Assembly (NCBI GenBank): GCA_024636225.1
Contig: JAGXHN010000012.1
Location: forward strand, 1 to 64,000
DNA: 64,000 nucleotides
From: Desulfuromonadaceae bacterium
GTDB taxonomy: Bacteria > Desulfobacterota > Desulfuromonadia > Desulfuromonadales > UBA2294
Direction of reading: 5' to 3'
Shown here: positions 1-9,624 of the stretch, piece after piece
How positions within the stretch are numbered: position 1 is the stretch's first letter
How the letters are laid out: the number at the start of each line of letters is the position of its first letter
Notes under the pieces: generated by a model
The model's input: only the letters and a program-made list of their open reading frames with translations
Told to the model about the DNA's origin: nothing
Database searches by the model: none
Program-made: the position numbers and the translations under genes

Positions 1-1
1 C

Positions 2-2023
2 AATATCGACAGAAAAGGGTTTACCGCTTACTTTGACCCGGGTGCTGGCGTCATTCCCTTCCCCAATAACTTGCTCTACGGCTCTCCAGATGCAACTCTG
101 AACATCCCGGTCGAAAACCCGGAGGCTTTTTCAGACCCGAAGGTGGCGATGAATGCTCTGGATGGTTTCTCTACGGTCGCACCAATCAGTACCACTTTCA
201 GCGGTACAATTGATATCACCACTCTTGGCCCTTCTACCGTGAGAGTTTTTGAAGTTACACTCTCGGATCTTGGTGGCACAAGGCCCGTTGGAGGACCAGT
301 AAGTGGACTTCTCGGTGAACTTGTATATAGGAGTGATTTTATCGCTTCGATCTCGTCTGTCGATCCCACAGGTAAAACACTTGTCATTTTGCCTTTGAAG
401 CCCTTAAAGCCACGGGCACACTACTTGGTTGCCTTGACTGCCGGGATAAAAAACACCAGTGGTGTCAACGCTGGTGCTAACGCGATATATGTAATTACGA
501 AGAGCACAAATCCTTTGCATATAGATGGTGTCAATCAAGTAAGTGCTATTACAGATGATCCTGATCTTACAGTGCCCGGAGCGAGAACCGCCGACGAGAA
601 AGCTGTAGCACTTGATCCTTTGAGGCAGCTTGTCAACGCACAAGAGGCGGTGTTGGATGCTGCAGGCGTTGATACCAGTACTGTCGTTCTGAGTTGGACA
701 TTCAGTACCCAGTCGGTTGGAGTTGTTTTAGGAAAAGTCAATGCAGTTGTCAATGCTTCGCCTGCACCAGTATCAGCACTTGCAGCGACGGGAGCCAGCT
801 CACCATTCGGAGCCGCAGATCTTTATGCCGGGACTCTGGATGTCCCATATTATTTAACAGCAGCGTCTAGCACTGATGATACCGCCCCGCTCATGACTTG
901 GTGGCATGCAGTATATCCAGCTTTTGTCGGTGATATTGAAAAAAATCTGACATTCCTTAACCCCCTGCCAGAGGTTATCAGCACCGAAACCATACCACTG
1001 TTAGTATCCGTGCCGAAAACAACAAAACCGACATCGGGTTGGCCAGTCGTTATTTTTCAGCACGGCATTACTCAAAACCGTACCAATATGCTGGCTGTCG
1101 CAGACAGTTTAGCCAATGCCGGGTTTGCGGTCGTTGCTATAGATATGCCACTACATGGCCTAACTGGCGCACAGGAGCAAATTGATAATGGCACTGTCGC
1201 ATTTATGATGCCAGGGTACGAGCGAACTTTTGATCTTGATTTAGACGGTGTAGCGGGTACCGATTCCTCCGGCACTCATTACATCAACCTGTCGAGTCTG
1301 TTGACCACCAGAGATAATGGCCGACAGGCGATCGCCGACCTCTTCGCGCTGAAAGCTGCCCTGGCAACCATGGATTATGATGGTGATAGCTTTGCCGATT
1401 TTGATACCACTAATATCTACTTTGTCGGTCATTCGCTCGGCGGCATGGTGGGGACCGGATTTCTTGCCCTTGCTCCCGATGTCAGGGCGGCCGTCCTCGG
1501 TATGCCGGGTGGCGGGGTCGCGAAACTGCTGGATGGCTCGGCTTCGTTCGGGCCTCGAATTGCAGCCGGTCTTGCTGCCGAAGATATCATCAAAGGTTCC
1601 GCAGCGTTTGAGAGTTTCATGGGTGCGTTCCAAACGGTGGTCGATTCGGCTGACCCGATCAACTATGCCGCTGCTGCCGGTGCGGGGCACGATATTATGT
1701 TGTTCGAAATTATCGGCGATGGTACCGACGCCAATCTTCCTGATCAGGTTGTCCCGAATAATGTCATGGCCGCCGCTCCGGCGGGAACGGTTCCGTCGCC
1801 TCTGGCGGGAACCGATCCACTGGCCTTCTTTATGGAACTGCAGAAAAACAGCGTGACGACTCCAGACGGCACCTGGTTGCGCTTTACTTCTGGCGACCAC
1901 AGTTCGATTCTCAGCCCGGCGGCAAATCCTCTGGTCACATCTGTCATGCAGACGGCCATGGCAACCTTTTTGGCGGCAGATGGCGCTACGTTTACAATAT
2001 CTGACGATTCAGTACTGGAATAG
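2..2023 (+). CDS. VolA-like alpha/beta-hydrolase lipase, 5' partial
   Basis: The reading frame is open to the first base of the window, so the gene begins upstream; 673 residues are visible. The earliest in-window residues include FDPGAGVIPFPNNLL, the hallmark of the N-terminal domain of bacterial virulence-factor lipases such as the Vibrio surface lysophospholipase VolA. The C-terminal half is an alpha/beta hydrolase: QHGITQNR is the oxyanion-side strand, GHSLGG (Ser codon 1433-1435) is the nucleophile elbow, and GDHSS near 1890 is a candidate for the catalytic His. Family members are exported lipoproteins or periplasmic proteins; the signal peptide lies outside the window. It is followed after 58 bp by the DUF1302 gene, suggesting lipid or ester hydrolysis coupled to envelope transport. 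That link is inference. Confidence 0.85.
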   Translation, partial: NIDRKGFTAYFDPGAGVIPFPNNLLYGSPDATLNIPVENPEAFSDPKVAMNALDGFSTVAPISTTFSGTIDITTLGPSTVRVFEVTLSDLGGTRPVGGPVSGLLGELVYRSDFIASISSVDPTGKTLVILPLKPLKPRAHYLVALTAGIKNTSGVNAGANAIYVITKSTNPLHIDGVNQVSAITDDPDLTVPGARTADEKAVALDPLRQLVNAQEAVLDAAGVDTSTVVLSWTFSTQSVGVVLGKVNAVVNASPAPVSALAATGASSPFGAADLYAGTLDVPYYLTAASSTDDTAPLMTWWHAVYPAFVGDIEKNLTFLNPLPEVISTETIPLLVSVPKTTKPTSGWPVVIFQHGITQNRTNMLAVADSLANAGFAVVAIDMPLHGLTGAQEQIDNGTVAFMMPGYERTFDLDLDGVAGTDSSGTHYINLSSLLTTRDNGRQAIADLFALKAALATMDYDGDSFADFDTTNIYFVGHSLGGMVGTGFLALAPDVRAAVLGMPGGGVAKLLDGSASFGPRIAAGLAAEDIIKGSAAFESFMGAFQTVVDSADPINYAAAAGAGHDIMLFEIIGDGTDANLPDQVVPNNVMAAAPAGTVPSPLAGTDPLAFFMELQKNSVTTPDGTWLRFTSGDHSSILSPAANPLVTSVMQTAMATFLAADGATFTISDDSVLE

Positions 2024-2081
2024 GGGTAGATTCGTGATCAGAGCGATATCTCAACGATCTTTACTGCCCAAAGGGGTGACT

Positions 2082-3908
2082 ATGATGAAGCAAACGATCA
2101 AAAAATTTTGGAGCTACGGCTCACCTGTCGGTGGATTTGTGCTGTCTGTTTTTATTCTTTCAACTTTAGTGGTCTCTTCTGCTGCAGCATTTCAGTTTGA
2201 AGCAGGTGAGATCACCGGCAGCCTCGATTCGACTCTCTCCTACGGGGCGACGTGGCGGGTGCAGGATCAGAGTTCTCAACTGATCGGTACAGCGGCCGGT
2301 GGAACGGCGCGTTCGGTCAACTATGATGACGGTAATCTTAATTATGGTAAGGGGCTGATCAGTAATGTCGCCAAACTCACCTCTGATCTGGCGGTGAACT
2401 ATCGCAGCGTCGGACTTTTTCTGCGCGGCACGACATTTTATGATTACGAAAATGAGAAGGGCGATCGCGATAAAGCACCATTGACCTCTGAGGCTAAAGA
2501 TCTGGTTGGCAGTTCCACCGATCTGCTCGATGCTTATATCCACGCATCCTTTAATGCCGGTTCGATACCGATGCAGTTTCGGGTCGGCGATCAGGTTGTC
2601 AGTTGGGGGGAGAGCACTTTTATCCAGAACAGTATCAACAGCATCAATCCGGTCAATGTCAGCGCGATTCGTCTGCCGGGGGCTGAGTTGAAAGAAGCTC
2701 TGACCCCGGAAGGGATGATATGGGGTTCTCTGGGTGCGACCGAGAACGTTACCGTCGAAGGTTTTTATCTCTATGATTGGGAAGAAACAGTTATCGACCC
2801 CCCCGGTTCCTATTGGAGTACCAACGATTTTGCTGGGGAAGGTGGTAGCCGGGTCATGCTTGGCTTTGGTGCAGTCAATGATGACATATTGTCCTCAGAT
2901 GTCAGTTTTGACGGAACAGGAAAGGTTGTTGGTCGTTCTGCGACACAGGATGCCTCTAACGATGGTCAATTCGGGTTTGCGTTGCGGCTCTTTGCCCCTG
3001 CGTTGAACGATACAGAATTTGGTTTCTACTACATTAATTACCACAGTCGATTACCTATTATTAACGCACGGACCGGAACCGCAGCTTCGGCGGCTGGAGT
3101 AGATCCTCAGGGAAGGATTTATACGGAAACAGCAAGTTACTTTCTTAGCTACCCCGAAGATATTCAGCTTTACGGTGTCAGCTTCAACACCCAGCTTCCT
3201 GGGTCCGGTATCGCGCTGCAGGGTGAGGTCTCTTACCGTCAGGATGTGCCTCTGCAGATTGACGACATAGAGCTCCTCTTCGCCGCACTCGCCGCGCAGG
3301 ATAATCTTAGTCCCGGAAATACTCCTGCCGCCCCGCTTGCCACCTATGGTCAACTCGGTTTGCCACCTTTCGAAAGTGTGATCCCCGGTTATATCAAACG
3401 TGATGTCGTTCAGGTTCAATCAACGGCGACGAAACTGTTAGGCCCCACTTTTGGAGCGAGTCAGTTTGTTCTGATCGGTGAAGTCGGCGTTACCCACGTC
3501 AACGATATGCCGGACAAGAATGAACTGCGTCTCGATGGCCCAGGGACACCCATCAGTGGCAATGCCAATCTGGCCGCCTTTCATTTTGGTGACATTGAGC
3601 CAGCTGACGCTTTTGCCGACGCCACCTCCTGGGGATATCGTCTGGCGACGCGACTCGACTATGACAACGCCATTGGTGCGGTCACTCTTTCTCCACGGGT
3701 CGCCTGGCAGCACGACGTCAACGGCAACAGCCCCGGACCCGGTGGCAACTTCGTCGAAGGGCGTATGGCGGTCACGGTGGGGATTGGCGCCAACTACCTC
3801 AACAGCTGGACGGCCGACTTGAGCTACACCAATTTCTTCGGCGCCGGACGGTACAACCTGATCAATGATCGTGATATTGTCGCCGCCAACATCAAATACT
3901 CATTCTAA
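2082..3908 (+). CDS. DUF1302 family outer-membrane protein
   Basis: 608 residues. The start ATG at 2082 follows AAGGGG by a short spacer; a longer frame upstream overlaps the lipase and has no ribosome site. A signal peptide with hydrophobic core is visible, with likely cleavage after SSAAA. The mature protein is rich in alternating aromatic/polar strands, contains QFRVGDQVVSWGES (typical of DUF1302) and ends in IKYSF. The terminal Phe is the usual Bam signal, so a beta-barrel or barrel-associated outer-membrane protein is likely. DUF1302 genes commonly sit next to DUF1329 and RND genes, as here. The substrate is unknown; a hydrophobic compound or lipid is inferred from the neighbours. Confidence 0.85.
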   Translation: MMKQTIKKFWSYGSPVGGFVLSVFILSTLVVSSAAAFQFEAGEITGSLDSTLSYGATWRVQDQSSQLIGTAAGGTARSVNYDDGNLNYGKGLISNVAKLTSDLAVNYRSVGLFLRGTTFYDYENEKGDRDKAPLTSEAKDLVGSSTDLLDAYIHASFNAGSIPMQFRVGDQVVSWGESTFIQNSINSINPVNVSAIRLPGAELKEALTPEGMIWGSLGATENVTVEGFYLYDWEETVIDPPGSYWSTNDFAGEGGSRVMLGFGAVNDDILSSDVSFDGTGKVVGRSATQDASNDGQFGFALRLFAPALNDTEFGFYYINYHSRLPIINARTGTAASAAGVDPQGRIYTETASYFLSYPEDIQLYGVSFNTQLPGSGIALQGEVSYRQDVPLQIDDIELLFAALAAQDNLSPGNTPAAPLATYGQLGLPPFESVIPGYIKRDVVQVQSTATKLLGPTFGASQFVLIGEVGVTHVNDMPDKNELRLDGPGTPISGNANLAAFHFGDIEPADAFADATSWGYRLATRLDYDNAIGAVTLSPRVAWQHDVNGNSPGPGGNFVEGRMAVTVGIGANYLNSWTADLSYTNFFGAGRYNLINDRDIVAANIKYSF

Positions 3909-3925
3909 ACGATAGGGGAATTACT

Positions 3926-5287
3926 ATGCGTCTGAAAAAAAATATAACTCTCGGAGCGACCCTGCTGTTTGTCGGCATCGCGTCCGTCTGCTGGGCGAAA
4001 TTGTCGCCGGAAGAGATTGCCCGGCTCGGAAAGGATCTGACGCCGATCGGTGCTGAACAAGCCGCGAATGCCGACGGGACGATCCCCGCGTGGACCGGGG
4101 GGATTACCACCCCGCTCGCCGGTTATAAAAAGGGGGATCATCACCAGGATCCTTTTGCGGCGGACAAGATCGAATTCAGCATTACCAATGAGAATATGGA
4201 AAAATATTCTGATAAATTGACGGTCGGTCATCAGGCGATGCTGAAGGCTTATCCGACTTTCAAGATGAACATTTATCCGACCCGGCGGAGTGCATCATCT
4301 CCTCAACGAATTTATGACGCCACCCGCAAGGTCGCAGCGACGGCAGAACTGGTTAATAACGGTGACGGCGTCACAGGGACCGTCAACGGTATTCCGTTTC
4401 CGATTCCCAAATCAGGGATCGAAGCGATCTGGAATCACTTGCTGCGCTATCGCGGGGATATGGCGTCACGCCAAATCGCCCAGGCGGCTTTGACTCGTGG
4501 TGGCGACTACACCCTGGTCAAGTTTGACGACGAATTTAATCTTGTCTACAGCAAGGCGGGGATAACCGAAAAGGAGCTCGATAACAAAATCCTTCTTTTC
4601 AAGCAGATTGTCACCGCGCCAGCTCGTCTGGCCGGCAATATTCTTCTTGTTCATGAAACTCTCGATCAGATCAAGGAACCACGCGCCGCCTGGGTCTATA
4701 ACCCCGGGCAGAGACGAGTCAGAAGAGCACCAAACGTCTCCTACGACAATCCCGGTACCGCTTCCGACGGGATACGGACCAATGATCAGTTCGATATGTT
4801 TAATGGTGCCACGGATCGCTACAATTGGGAACTGGTCGGCAAAAAAGAGATTTATGTCCCTTACAACTCTTACACGCTGCATAGCGATAAGCTCAAATAC
4901 AACGACATTCTGACCCCTTTGCACCTCAATCCGGATTATCTGCGCTATGAGCTGCACCGGGTCTGGATTGTTGACGCGACATTAAAAGACGGGGAGAGAC
5001 ATCTCTATAAACGACGCACTTTCTATATTGATGAGGATAGCTGGCAGATCGTCGCTGTCGATATCTATGACAACCGGGATCAATTGTGGCGGGTATCAGA
5101 AGGGCATTCGATCAACTATTATGAGGTGCCGACCTTCTGGACAACCCTTGAAGTTCACACCGATCTGCAAACAGGTCGTTATATCGCAATCGGTCTGGAT
5201 AACGAAAGCAGCATGTATGATTTTGACATCAAGCGGACTCTGAATGATTTTTCACCCGGGGACCTGCGTCGATCTGGACATCGTTGA
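3926..5287 (+). CDS. DUF1329 family exported protein
   Basis: 453 residues, 17 bp after the DUF1302 gene, with ATAGGGGAA upstream of the ATG. A signal peptide ends near residue 24 (VCWA-KLSPEE). The body has the DUF1329 pattern: PAWTGGIT near the N-terminus, YNPGQRRVRRAPNVSYD in the middle and RRTFYIDEDSW toward the end. DUF1329 is described as LolB-like, meaning a lipid-binding half-barrel fold, and normally pairs with DUF1302. A periplasmic or outer-membrane carrier acting between the RND pump and the DUF1302 protein fits, but no member has a firmly established biochemical role that I can rely on. It is followed by a terminator. Confidence 0.88.
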   Translation: MRLKKNITLGATLLFVGIASVCWAKLSPEEIARLGKDLTPIGAEQAANADGTIPAWTGGITTPLAGYKKGDHHQDPFAADKIEFSITNENMEKYSDKLTVGHQAMLKAYPTFKMNIYPTRRSASSPQRIYDATRKVAATAELVNNGDGVTGTVNGIPFPIPKSGIEAIWNHLLRYRGDMASRQIAQAALTRGGDYTLVKFDDEFNLVYSKAGITEKELDNKILLFKQIVTAPARLAGNILLVHETLDQIKEPRAAWVYNPGQRRVRRAPNVSYDNPGTASDGIRTNDQFDMFNGATDRYNWELVGKKEIYVPYNSYTLHSDKLKYNDILTPLHLNPDYLRYELHRVWIVDATLKDGERHLYKRRTFYIDEDSWQIVAVDIYDNRDQLWRVSEGHSINYYEVPTFWTTLEVHTDLQTGRYIAIGLDNESSMYDFDIKRTLNDFSPGDLRRSGHR

Positions 5288-5320
5288 ACATTAAATAATC
5301 ACTTTTTGTTTGCTTTTTTG

Positions 5321-5353
5321 CGGTCGGGTCGGCATCGGCTCGACCGTTTTTTT
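5321..5353 (+). terminator. rho-independent terminator after DUF1329 gene
   Basis: The 6-bp G+C-rich stem CGGTCG (5321-5326) / CGACCG (5341-5346) is followed by seven T residues (5347-5353). It separates the lipase-DUF1302-DUF1329 genes from the propeller and RND genes, so the cluster may be two transcripts or be read through. Confidence 0.8.
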
Positions 5354-5367
5354 AATCAGGACACACT

Positions 5368-6354
5368 GTGAGATGGTCGATTATGAAAAATTATTTATCT
5401 CAACGCAGCTTTAAACTGATCATTTTTCTGATCTTTTTCGGCTCCTGTTATTCTGTCTCTTCGGCGACAGAGGGCGAAAATTCGGTCATTGCACCCCTTG
5501 CAACGCACTCCCTGCTCCTTGATATTAAACGTGCAGATAGTGCGCTTATTGCTGTCGGAGAGCGCGGACACATCCTGATCAGTGAGGATAACGGCAACAG
5601 CTGGCAGCAGCAACTGGTTCCGACCAGGGCCACTTTAACCGGCGTCTATTTTCCAGACCGTCTGCATGGCTATGCGGTTGGTCATGATCAGGTCATTTTG
5701 CGCACACGAAATGGCGGGGTGAGTTGGGAGCTTCTCTATGAAGATATCGAAGCCGAGACGCCCCTGCTCGATCTCTATTTTCTCGATCAGCAACACGGCT
5801 TTGCAATTGGCGCTTACGGTCTTTTTCTGGAGACGTTCGATGCGGGAAACAGCTGGTCAAAAAGATTTATCAGTGAAGATGATTTACATCTGAATAAAAT
5901 TATAAAAATTGGTGACAGCCTGTTTATTGCTGCAGAAGCGGGAGTTGCTTACCGTTCTGATGATGACGGGGAGAACTGGATCAGCTTGACGCCTGATTAC
6001 AATGGATCATTTTTTGGTATTTTGCCGATAACCGGCGATCGATTGCTGCTGTATGGATTACGCGGTCACCTGTTTCATTCAGAGGATGCCGGCGAAACCT
6101 GGGAACAGATAGAAAAGGCAACGGAAGCGAGTTTGACTGCTGGTCTGCGATTAAATGACGGGAGAATCGTTATCGCCGGAATGGCCGGAGTTCTTCTCGT
6201 CAGTGATGACGATGGCCAGAGTTTTGAGCTGCAACAAGATCCTGAACGTCGGGGATACAGCAGCTTACTTCAGAGCGCTGACGGCGCTATTGTTGCCGTG
6301 GGAGACTTCGGCGTTACCAGATTTTCACAAACCAGTCTACTTTCAGATAAATAG
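5368..6354 (+). CDS. YCF48/BNR-type beta-propeller protein
   Basis: 328 residues. GTG at 5368 has AGGA six bases upstream; ATG at 5383 in the same frame is an alternative, and both leave an N-terminal signal peptide. About six blades are visible as a repeated pattern of VG-x-x-G followed by S-x-D-x-G-x-x-W, for example SEDNGNSW, TRNGGVSW, SDDDGENW, SEDAGETW and SDDDGQSF. This is the photosystem II assembly factor YCF48/Hcf136-like fold. In non-photosynthetic bacteria such proteins are regularly adjacent to the DUF1302/DUF1329/RND set, probably as a periplasmic assembly or binding component. It lies 16 bp before the RND gene. Confidence 0.85.
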   Translation: MRWSIMKNYLSQRSFKLIIFLIFFGSCYSVSSATEGENSVIAPLATHSLLLDIKRADSALIAVGERGHILISEDNGNSWQQQLVPTRATLTGVYFPDRLHGYAVGHDQVILRTRNGGVSWELLYEDIEAETPLLDLYFLDQQHGFAIGAYGLFLETFDAGNSWSKRFISEDDLHLNKIIKIGDSLFIAAEAGVAYRSDDDGENWISLTPDYNGSFFGILPITGDRLLLYGLRGHLFHSEDAGETWEQIEKATEASLTAGLRLNDGRIVIAGMAGVLLVSDDDGQSFELQQDPERRGYSSLLQSADGAIVAVGDFGVTRFSQTSLLSDK

Positions 6355-6370
6355 TGGGCAGGAGATCTTT

Positions 6371-8695
6371 ATGAAATTGGATATTTTGATATCGAGACTT
6401 GAAAGGGTCGTTTTTAATAATCGCCGTCTGTTCCTCGGTTTTTTTATTCTGATGACGCTGCTGATGGCTTATTCCGTCACCAATCTGCGCATCGATGCCG
6501 GATTCAGCAAACTGCTCCCTCTTGAACATGAATACATGCAGACCTATGTTGAGCATCAAAAAGAGTTCGGCGGTGCGAATCGGATTTTGATTGCCCTGAT
6601 GACAAAACAGGGCGATATCTTTACTCCGGAGTTTTTTGAAACACTGCAGAAAGCGACTGATGATGTCTTTTTCCTCCCGGGAGTCGACCGTGCGCAGGTC
6701 ACTTCGCTCTTTACTCCGAATGTCAGGTTTACCGAAGTTGTTGAGGACGGGATCGCCGGCGGTAATGTTATTCCGGCAGATTTTGAACCGACGGCAGAGG
6801 GGCTGGAAAAAGTTCGGAAAAATATTCTTAAGGCCGGGATTGTCGGTCGATTGGTGGCCAACGATTTCAGTGGAGCAGTGATCAGTGCGCAACTGTTGGA
6901 AATCGACCCGAGCAGTGGTGAAAAGCTCGATTTTATTAAAGTTTCAGACCTGCTCGAAGAGAGGATTCGCGATAAATACCAGAGCGATGAGGTCAGCGTT
7001 CATATCATAGGTTTTGCCAAAGTTATCGGTGATATTGCTGATGGAGCAAAACGCGTCATTCTGTTTTTCTTTGTCGCTTTTGTTATTACGTCCTTACTGG
7101 TTTTCTTGTATACCCGTTCCTTTCTTCTCAGCCTGATCCCTTTGAGCTGTTCACTGATTGCCGTCATCTGGCAACTCGGACTGCTCCCGCTGCTCGGTTA
7201 CGGCATCGACCCGATGGGGCTGCTGGTCCCGTTTTTGATTTTTGCTATTGGTGTCAGTCATGCTGTGCAGATGATCACTGCCAATACGGCAGAAGTGCGT
7301 GCTGGTGCCGATCGACTCAGCGCGGCCAAAGCGAGCTTTCGCCAGCTGCTGATCCCCGGTTTTATTGCCCTGGCCAGTGATACCATCGGTTTTGTGACGA
7401 TTTATCTGATCGATATTAAAGTGATTCAGGAGATGGCGGTGACCGCCAGTCTCGGGGTTGCTGTTATTATTCTGACCAACCTCGTCCTTTTGCCGATTCT
7501 CCTCTCATACGTGCGAACCGGCAACCGTTATCAGCGGCGTGTCGATCAGCAGATCAGTGTCTTGAGACCATTCTGGCGTTTCTTCGAGCAGGCAGCCGAG
7601 CCGAAGCCTGCCATTATTATTCTGACTGTTGCCGTCATTCTCTTCGGGTTCGGGCTCTGGAAGGGGTCGGATGTGAGAATAGGCGACATGCATCGCGGCG
7701 TCCCCGAGCTGCGGGCTGATTCCCGATACAATCTCGATAGTGCTGTTGTGACCGAACACTTCTCTATCGGTGTCGATGTGATTACGGTGATTGTTGAAAC
7801 CAAAGCTGACGGTTGTGTCGATTTCGACATCATGACAGCGATCGATCGTTTTGCCTGGCATATGAATAATGTTGAAGGGGTGCAATCGGTCATCACCCTC
7901 CCGGGAATTGCTAAGGTGATCAATTCGGGCTGGAACGAGGGGAGTCTGAAATGGCGGGTTTTGCCGCGTAATCAATCGACCATGGTCCAGGCTGTCGGTT
8001 ATGTTCCGACCAGCAGCGGCCTGCTTAATTCCGACTGCAGCGTCATGCCGGTGATGATCTTTACCAAAGATCATAAGGCTGAAACCATCGCAAAGATTGT
8101 ATCCGAAGTTAAAAATTACCGGAAAACCACAGTTACAGAGAATGTAAAATTCAGACTGGCAACCGGCAACGTCGGGGTTATGGCGGCGACCAATGAAGAG
8201 GTCTCGGCTGCCCAGTTCCCGATTCTGCTCTATGTCTTCAGCGCTGTTATCCTGCTCTGTTTTTATGAATTCCGTTCGGTACGTTCGGTCCTTTGTATTG
8301 TTATTCCTCTAGCACTCGTCTCTCTTCTCGCTTATGCTTTGATGAGTATCTTTCAAATCGGCTTAAAAGTCTCTACCTTGCCTGTGGTCGCCCTGGGCGT
8401 TGGGGTCGGAGTCGATTACGGTATCTATATCTTCAGTCGCCTGCGCAGTTATCTGGATCAGGGACAATCATTACAGCAAGCCTATCTGCATACTCTGGCG
8501 ATCACCGGAAATGGCGTAGTTTTTACCGGCGTTACTCTTGCGATCGGCGTTTCAACCTGGATTTTCTCCCCTCTTAAGTTTCAGGCGGATATGGGGATTC
8601 TGCTGACTTTTATGTTTTTGGTTAACATGCTTGGTGCCATACTGCTTTTACCGGCTCTCGCCTGTTTTCTGCTGAAAGAAGAGAAAAAGAGATAG
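6371..8695 (+). CDS. RND/MMPL family transporter
   Basis: 774 residues. ATG at 6371 follows GGCAGGAG; an open extension upstream overlaps the propeller gene and is rejected. The layout is the two-fold RND plan: one membrane helix near the N-terminus, a periplasmic domain (about 45-240), five to six helices (about 245-430), then a second helix, periplasmic domain and helix bundle (about 590-770). GVGVGVDYGIYIFSRLR in the second half is typical of MMPL-type members. No membrane fusion protein or TolC-like partner is nearby, as is usual for MMPL/HpnN-type exporters of lipids. Transport of a hydrophobic envelope molecule is inferred from family and context. Confidence 0.88.
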   Translation: MKLDILISRLERVVFNNRRLFLGFFILMTLLMAYSVTNLRIDAGFSKLLPLEHEYMQTYVEHQKEFGGANRILIALMTKQGDIFTPEFFETLQKATDDVFFLPGVDRAQVTSLFTPNVRFTEVVEDGIAGGNVIPADFEPTAEGLEKVRKNILKAGIVGRLVANDFSGAVISAQLLEIDPSSGEKLDFIKVSDLLEERIRDKYQSDEVSVHIIGFAKVIGDIADGAKRVILFFFVAFVITSLLVFLYTRSFLLSLIPLSCSLIAVIWQLGLLPLLGYGIDPMGLLVPFLIFAIGVSHAVQMITANTAEVRAGADRLSAAKASFRQLLIPGFIALASDTIGFVTIYLIDIKVIQEMAVTASLGVAVIILTNLVLLPILLSYVRTGNRYQRRVDQQISVLRPFWRFFEQAAEPKPAIIILTVAVILFGFGLWKGSDVRIGDMHRGVPELRADSRYNLDSAVVTEHFSIGVDVITVIVETKADGCVDFDIMTAIDRFAWHMNNVEGVQSVITLPGIAKVINSGWNEGSLKWRVLPRNQSTMVQAVGYVPTSSGLLNSDCSVMPVMIFTKDHKAETIAKIVSEVKNYRKTTVTENVKFRLATGNVGVMAATNEEVSAAQFPILLYVFSAVILLCFYEFRSVRSVLCIVIPLALVSLLAYALMSIFQIGLKVSTLPVVALGVGVGVDYGIYIFSRLRSYLDQGQSLQQAYLHTLAITGNGVVFTGVTLAIGVSTWIFSPLKFQADMGILLTFMFLVNMLGAILLLPALACFLLKEEKKR

Positions 8696-8799
8696 GGGAG
8701 GCGCATATATTAGATCAAACAAAACCTTGCTTAATCGTTGCTGATTTGGCAGAATCATCACGTTAAATTTAATCTAATCTTGATATGGAGGCTTCAATC

Positions 8800-9486
8800 A
8801 TGCAGCAACGCTTATCTCTTGTCGTATTTCTGATGTTTTTACTCCTGCTTACCGGCTGTGCCGGAGCTGTTAAGGCGAATCTCAAAGGGAATCCTGAACT
8901 GAAGAAGGTTGCCGTCGTTTCGCTGGCCATCAGTGATTGGGGGGGGTCGGTCGATTCGAATAGCGTCGGCGGTAACTCCGTCTCATCCTTGATGCAGGGG
9001 GCGACTGCAAAGATGCTGACCGTCACTGAAAAAACCTTGTCTGAGCATTGGCAGGTTGTCGCCGTTAAAACGTTTATCACCAGCACGGGATACCGTAAAG
9101 CGGCTGAAGATATCAAGGTTTCGGTCTATTCGCCAATCATCAATAAAAAAGAGATGCCGTTGTTTGGCCCCGGCTTCAAAAAAGGGGATATTACCCCGGA
9201 AAAGGCCCGTGAGCTCTGCAAAACGCTGAAAGTTGACGCTGTTGTTCTGGTCTTCTCCGAGTGGACCCAGGCAACGGGAGGTTTTGTACCGCTTACCCGC
9301 GCAAAAACAAAAAATATCGTCTCCTTCTGGGATAAAAATGGAGATAAAATTTTCTACCGTCGTATCGATATGGTCGGGGAAAATGTTTTAGGGGGGCTCG
9401 GCATCAAGGCGGTCAACAAAGAGACAATCAATGAGTGGACAGACAGCTACACCTCTTCGCTGGAAAAGATGTTTAAATCGCTCTGA
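8800..9486 (+). CDS. unrecognised lipoprotein
   Basis: 228 residues. ATG at 8800 is preceded by GGAGG at an 8-base spacer, which decides it over the in-frame ATG at 8785. The N-terminus has a long hydrophobic stretch and lipobox LLTGC, so a lipid-anchored protein is predicted. The mature part begins with a basic segment and a strand-like KKVAVVSLAISDW; near residue 150 is VDAVVLVFSEW. I do not recognise the family. It is the last gene before a strong terminator and is separated from the RND gene by about 100 bp, so it may have its own promoter. Confidence 0.75.
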   Translation: MQQRLSLVVFLMFLLLLTGCAGAVKANLKGNPELKKVAVVSLAISDWGGSVDSNSVGGNSVSSLMQGATAKMLTVTEKTLSEHWQVVAVKTFITSTGYRKAAEDIKVSVYSPIINKKEMPLFGPGFKKGDITPEKARELCKTLKVDAVVLVFSEWTQATGGFVPLTRAKTKNIVSFWDKNGDKIFYRRIDMVGENVLGGLGIKAVNKETINEWTDSYTSSLEKMFKSL

Positions 9487-9511
9487 TCTCTGCTCTTTTG
9501 TCTGATAGGAG

Positions 9512-9547
9512 AAAAGACCGGTCAGCGCAACGCTAACCGGTCTTTTT
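9512..9547 (+). terminator. rho-independent terminator after lipoprotein gene
   Basis: A long stem reads AAAAGACCGGT (9512-9522) against ACCGGTCTTTT, extended by AGCG/CGCT around a CAA loop with one mismatch, and ends in a T run at 9541-9546. It is A-rich on the 5' side, so it could also work for minus-strand transcripts, but no minus-strand gene is present. Confidence 0.85.
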
Positions 9548-9624
9548 GGTATTTAAACGATCGGTTTCAATCAAATAATCTAACTGGAAACCCTTTACAA
9601 AAGGCTCCAAGGTTCACGACTCTT

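Noticed and set aside
1241..1900. 219-codon minus-strand ORF and a 159-codon plus-strand ORF inside the lipase and its neighbours
   Set aside because: Both overlap the lipase coding frame, which carries intact catalytic motifs; the shadows have basic, repetitive composition.
71..2023. TTG at 71 as true start of the lipase
   Set aside because: The frame is open to base 2 and the upstream codons encode the conserved FDPGAGVIPFPNN motif, so the gene starts before the window.
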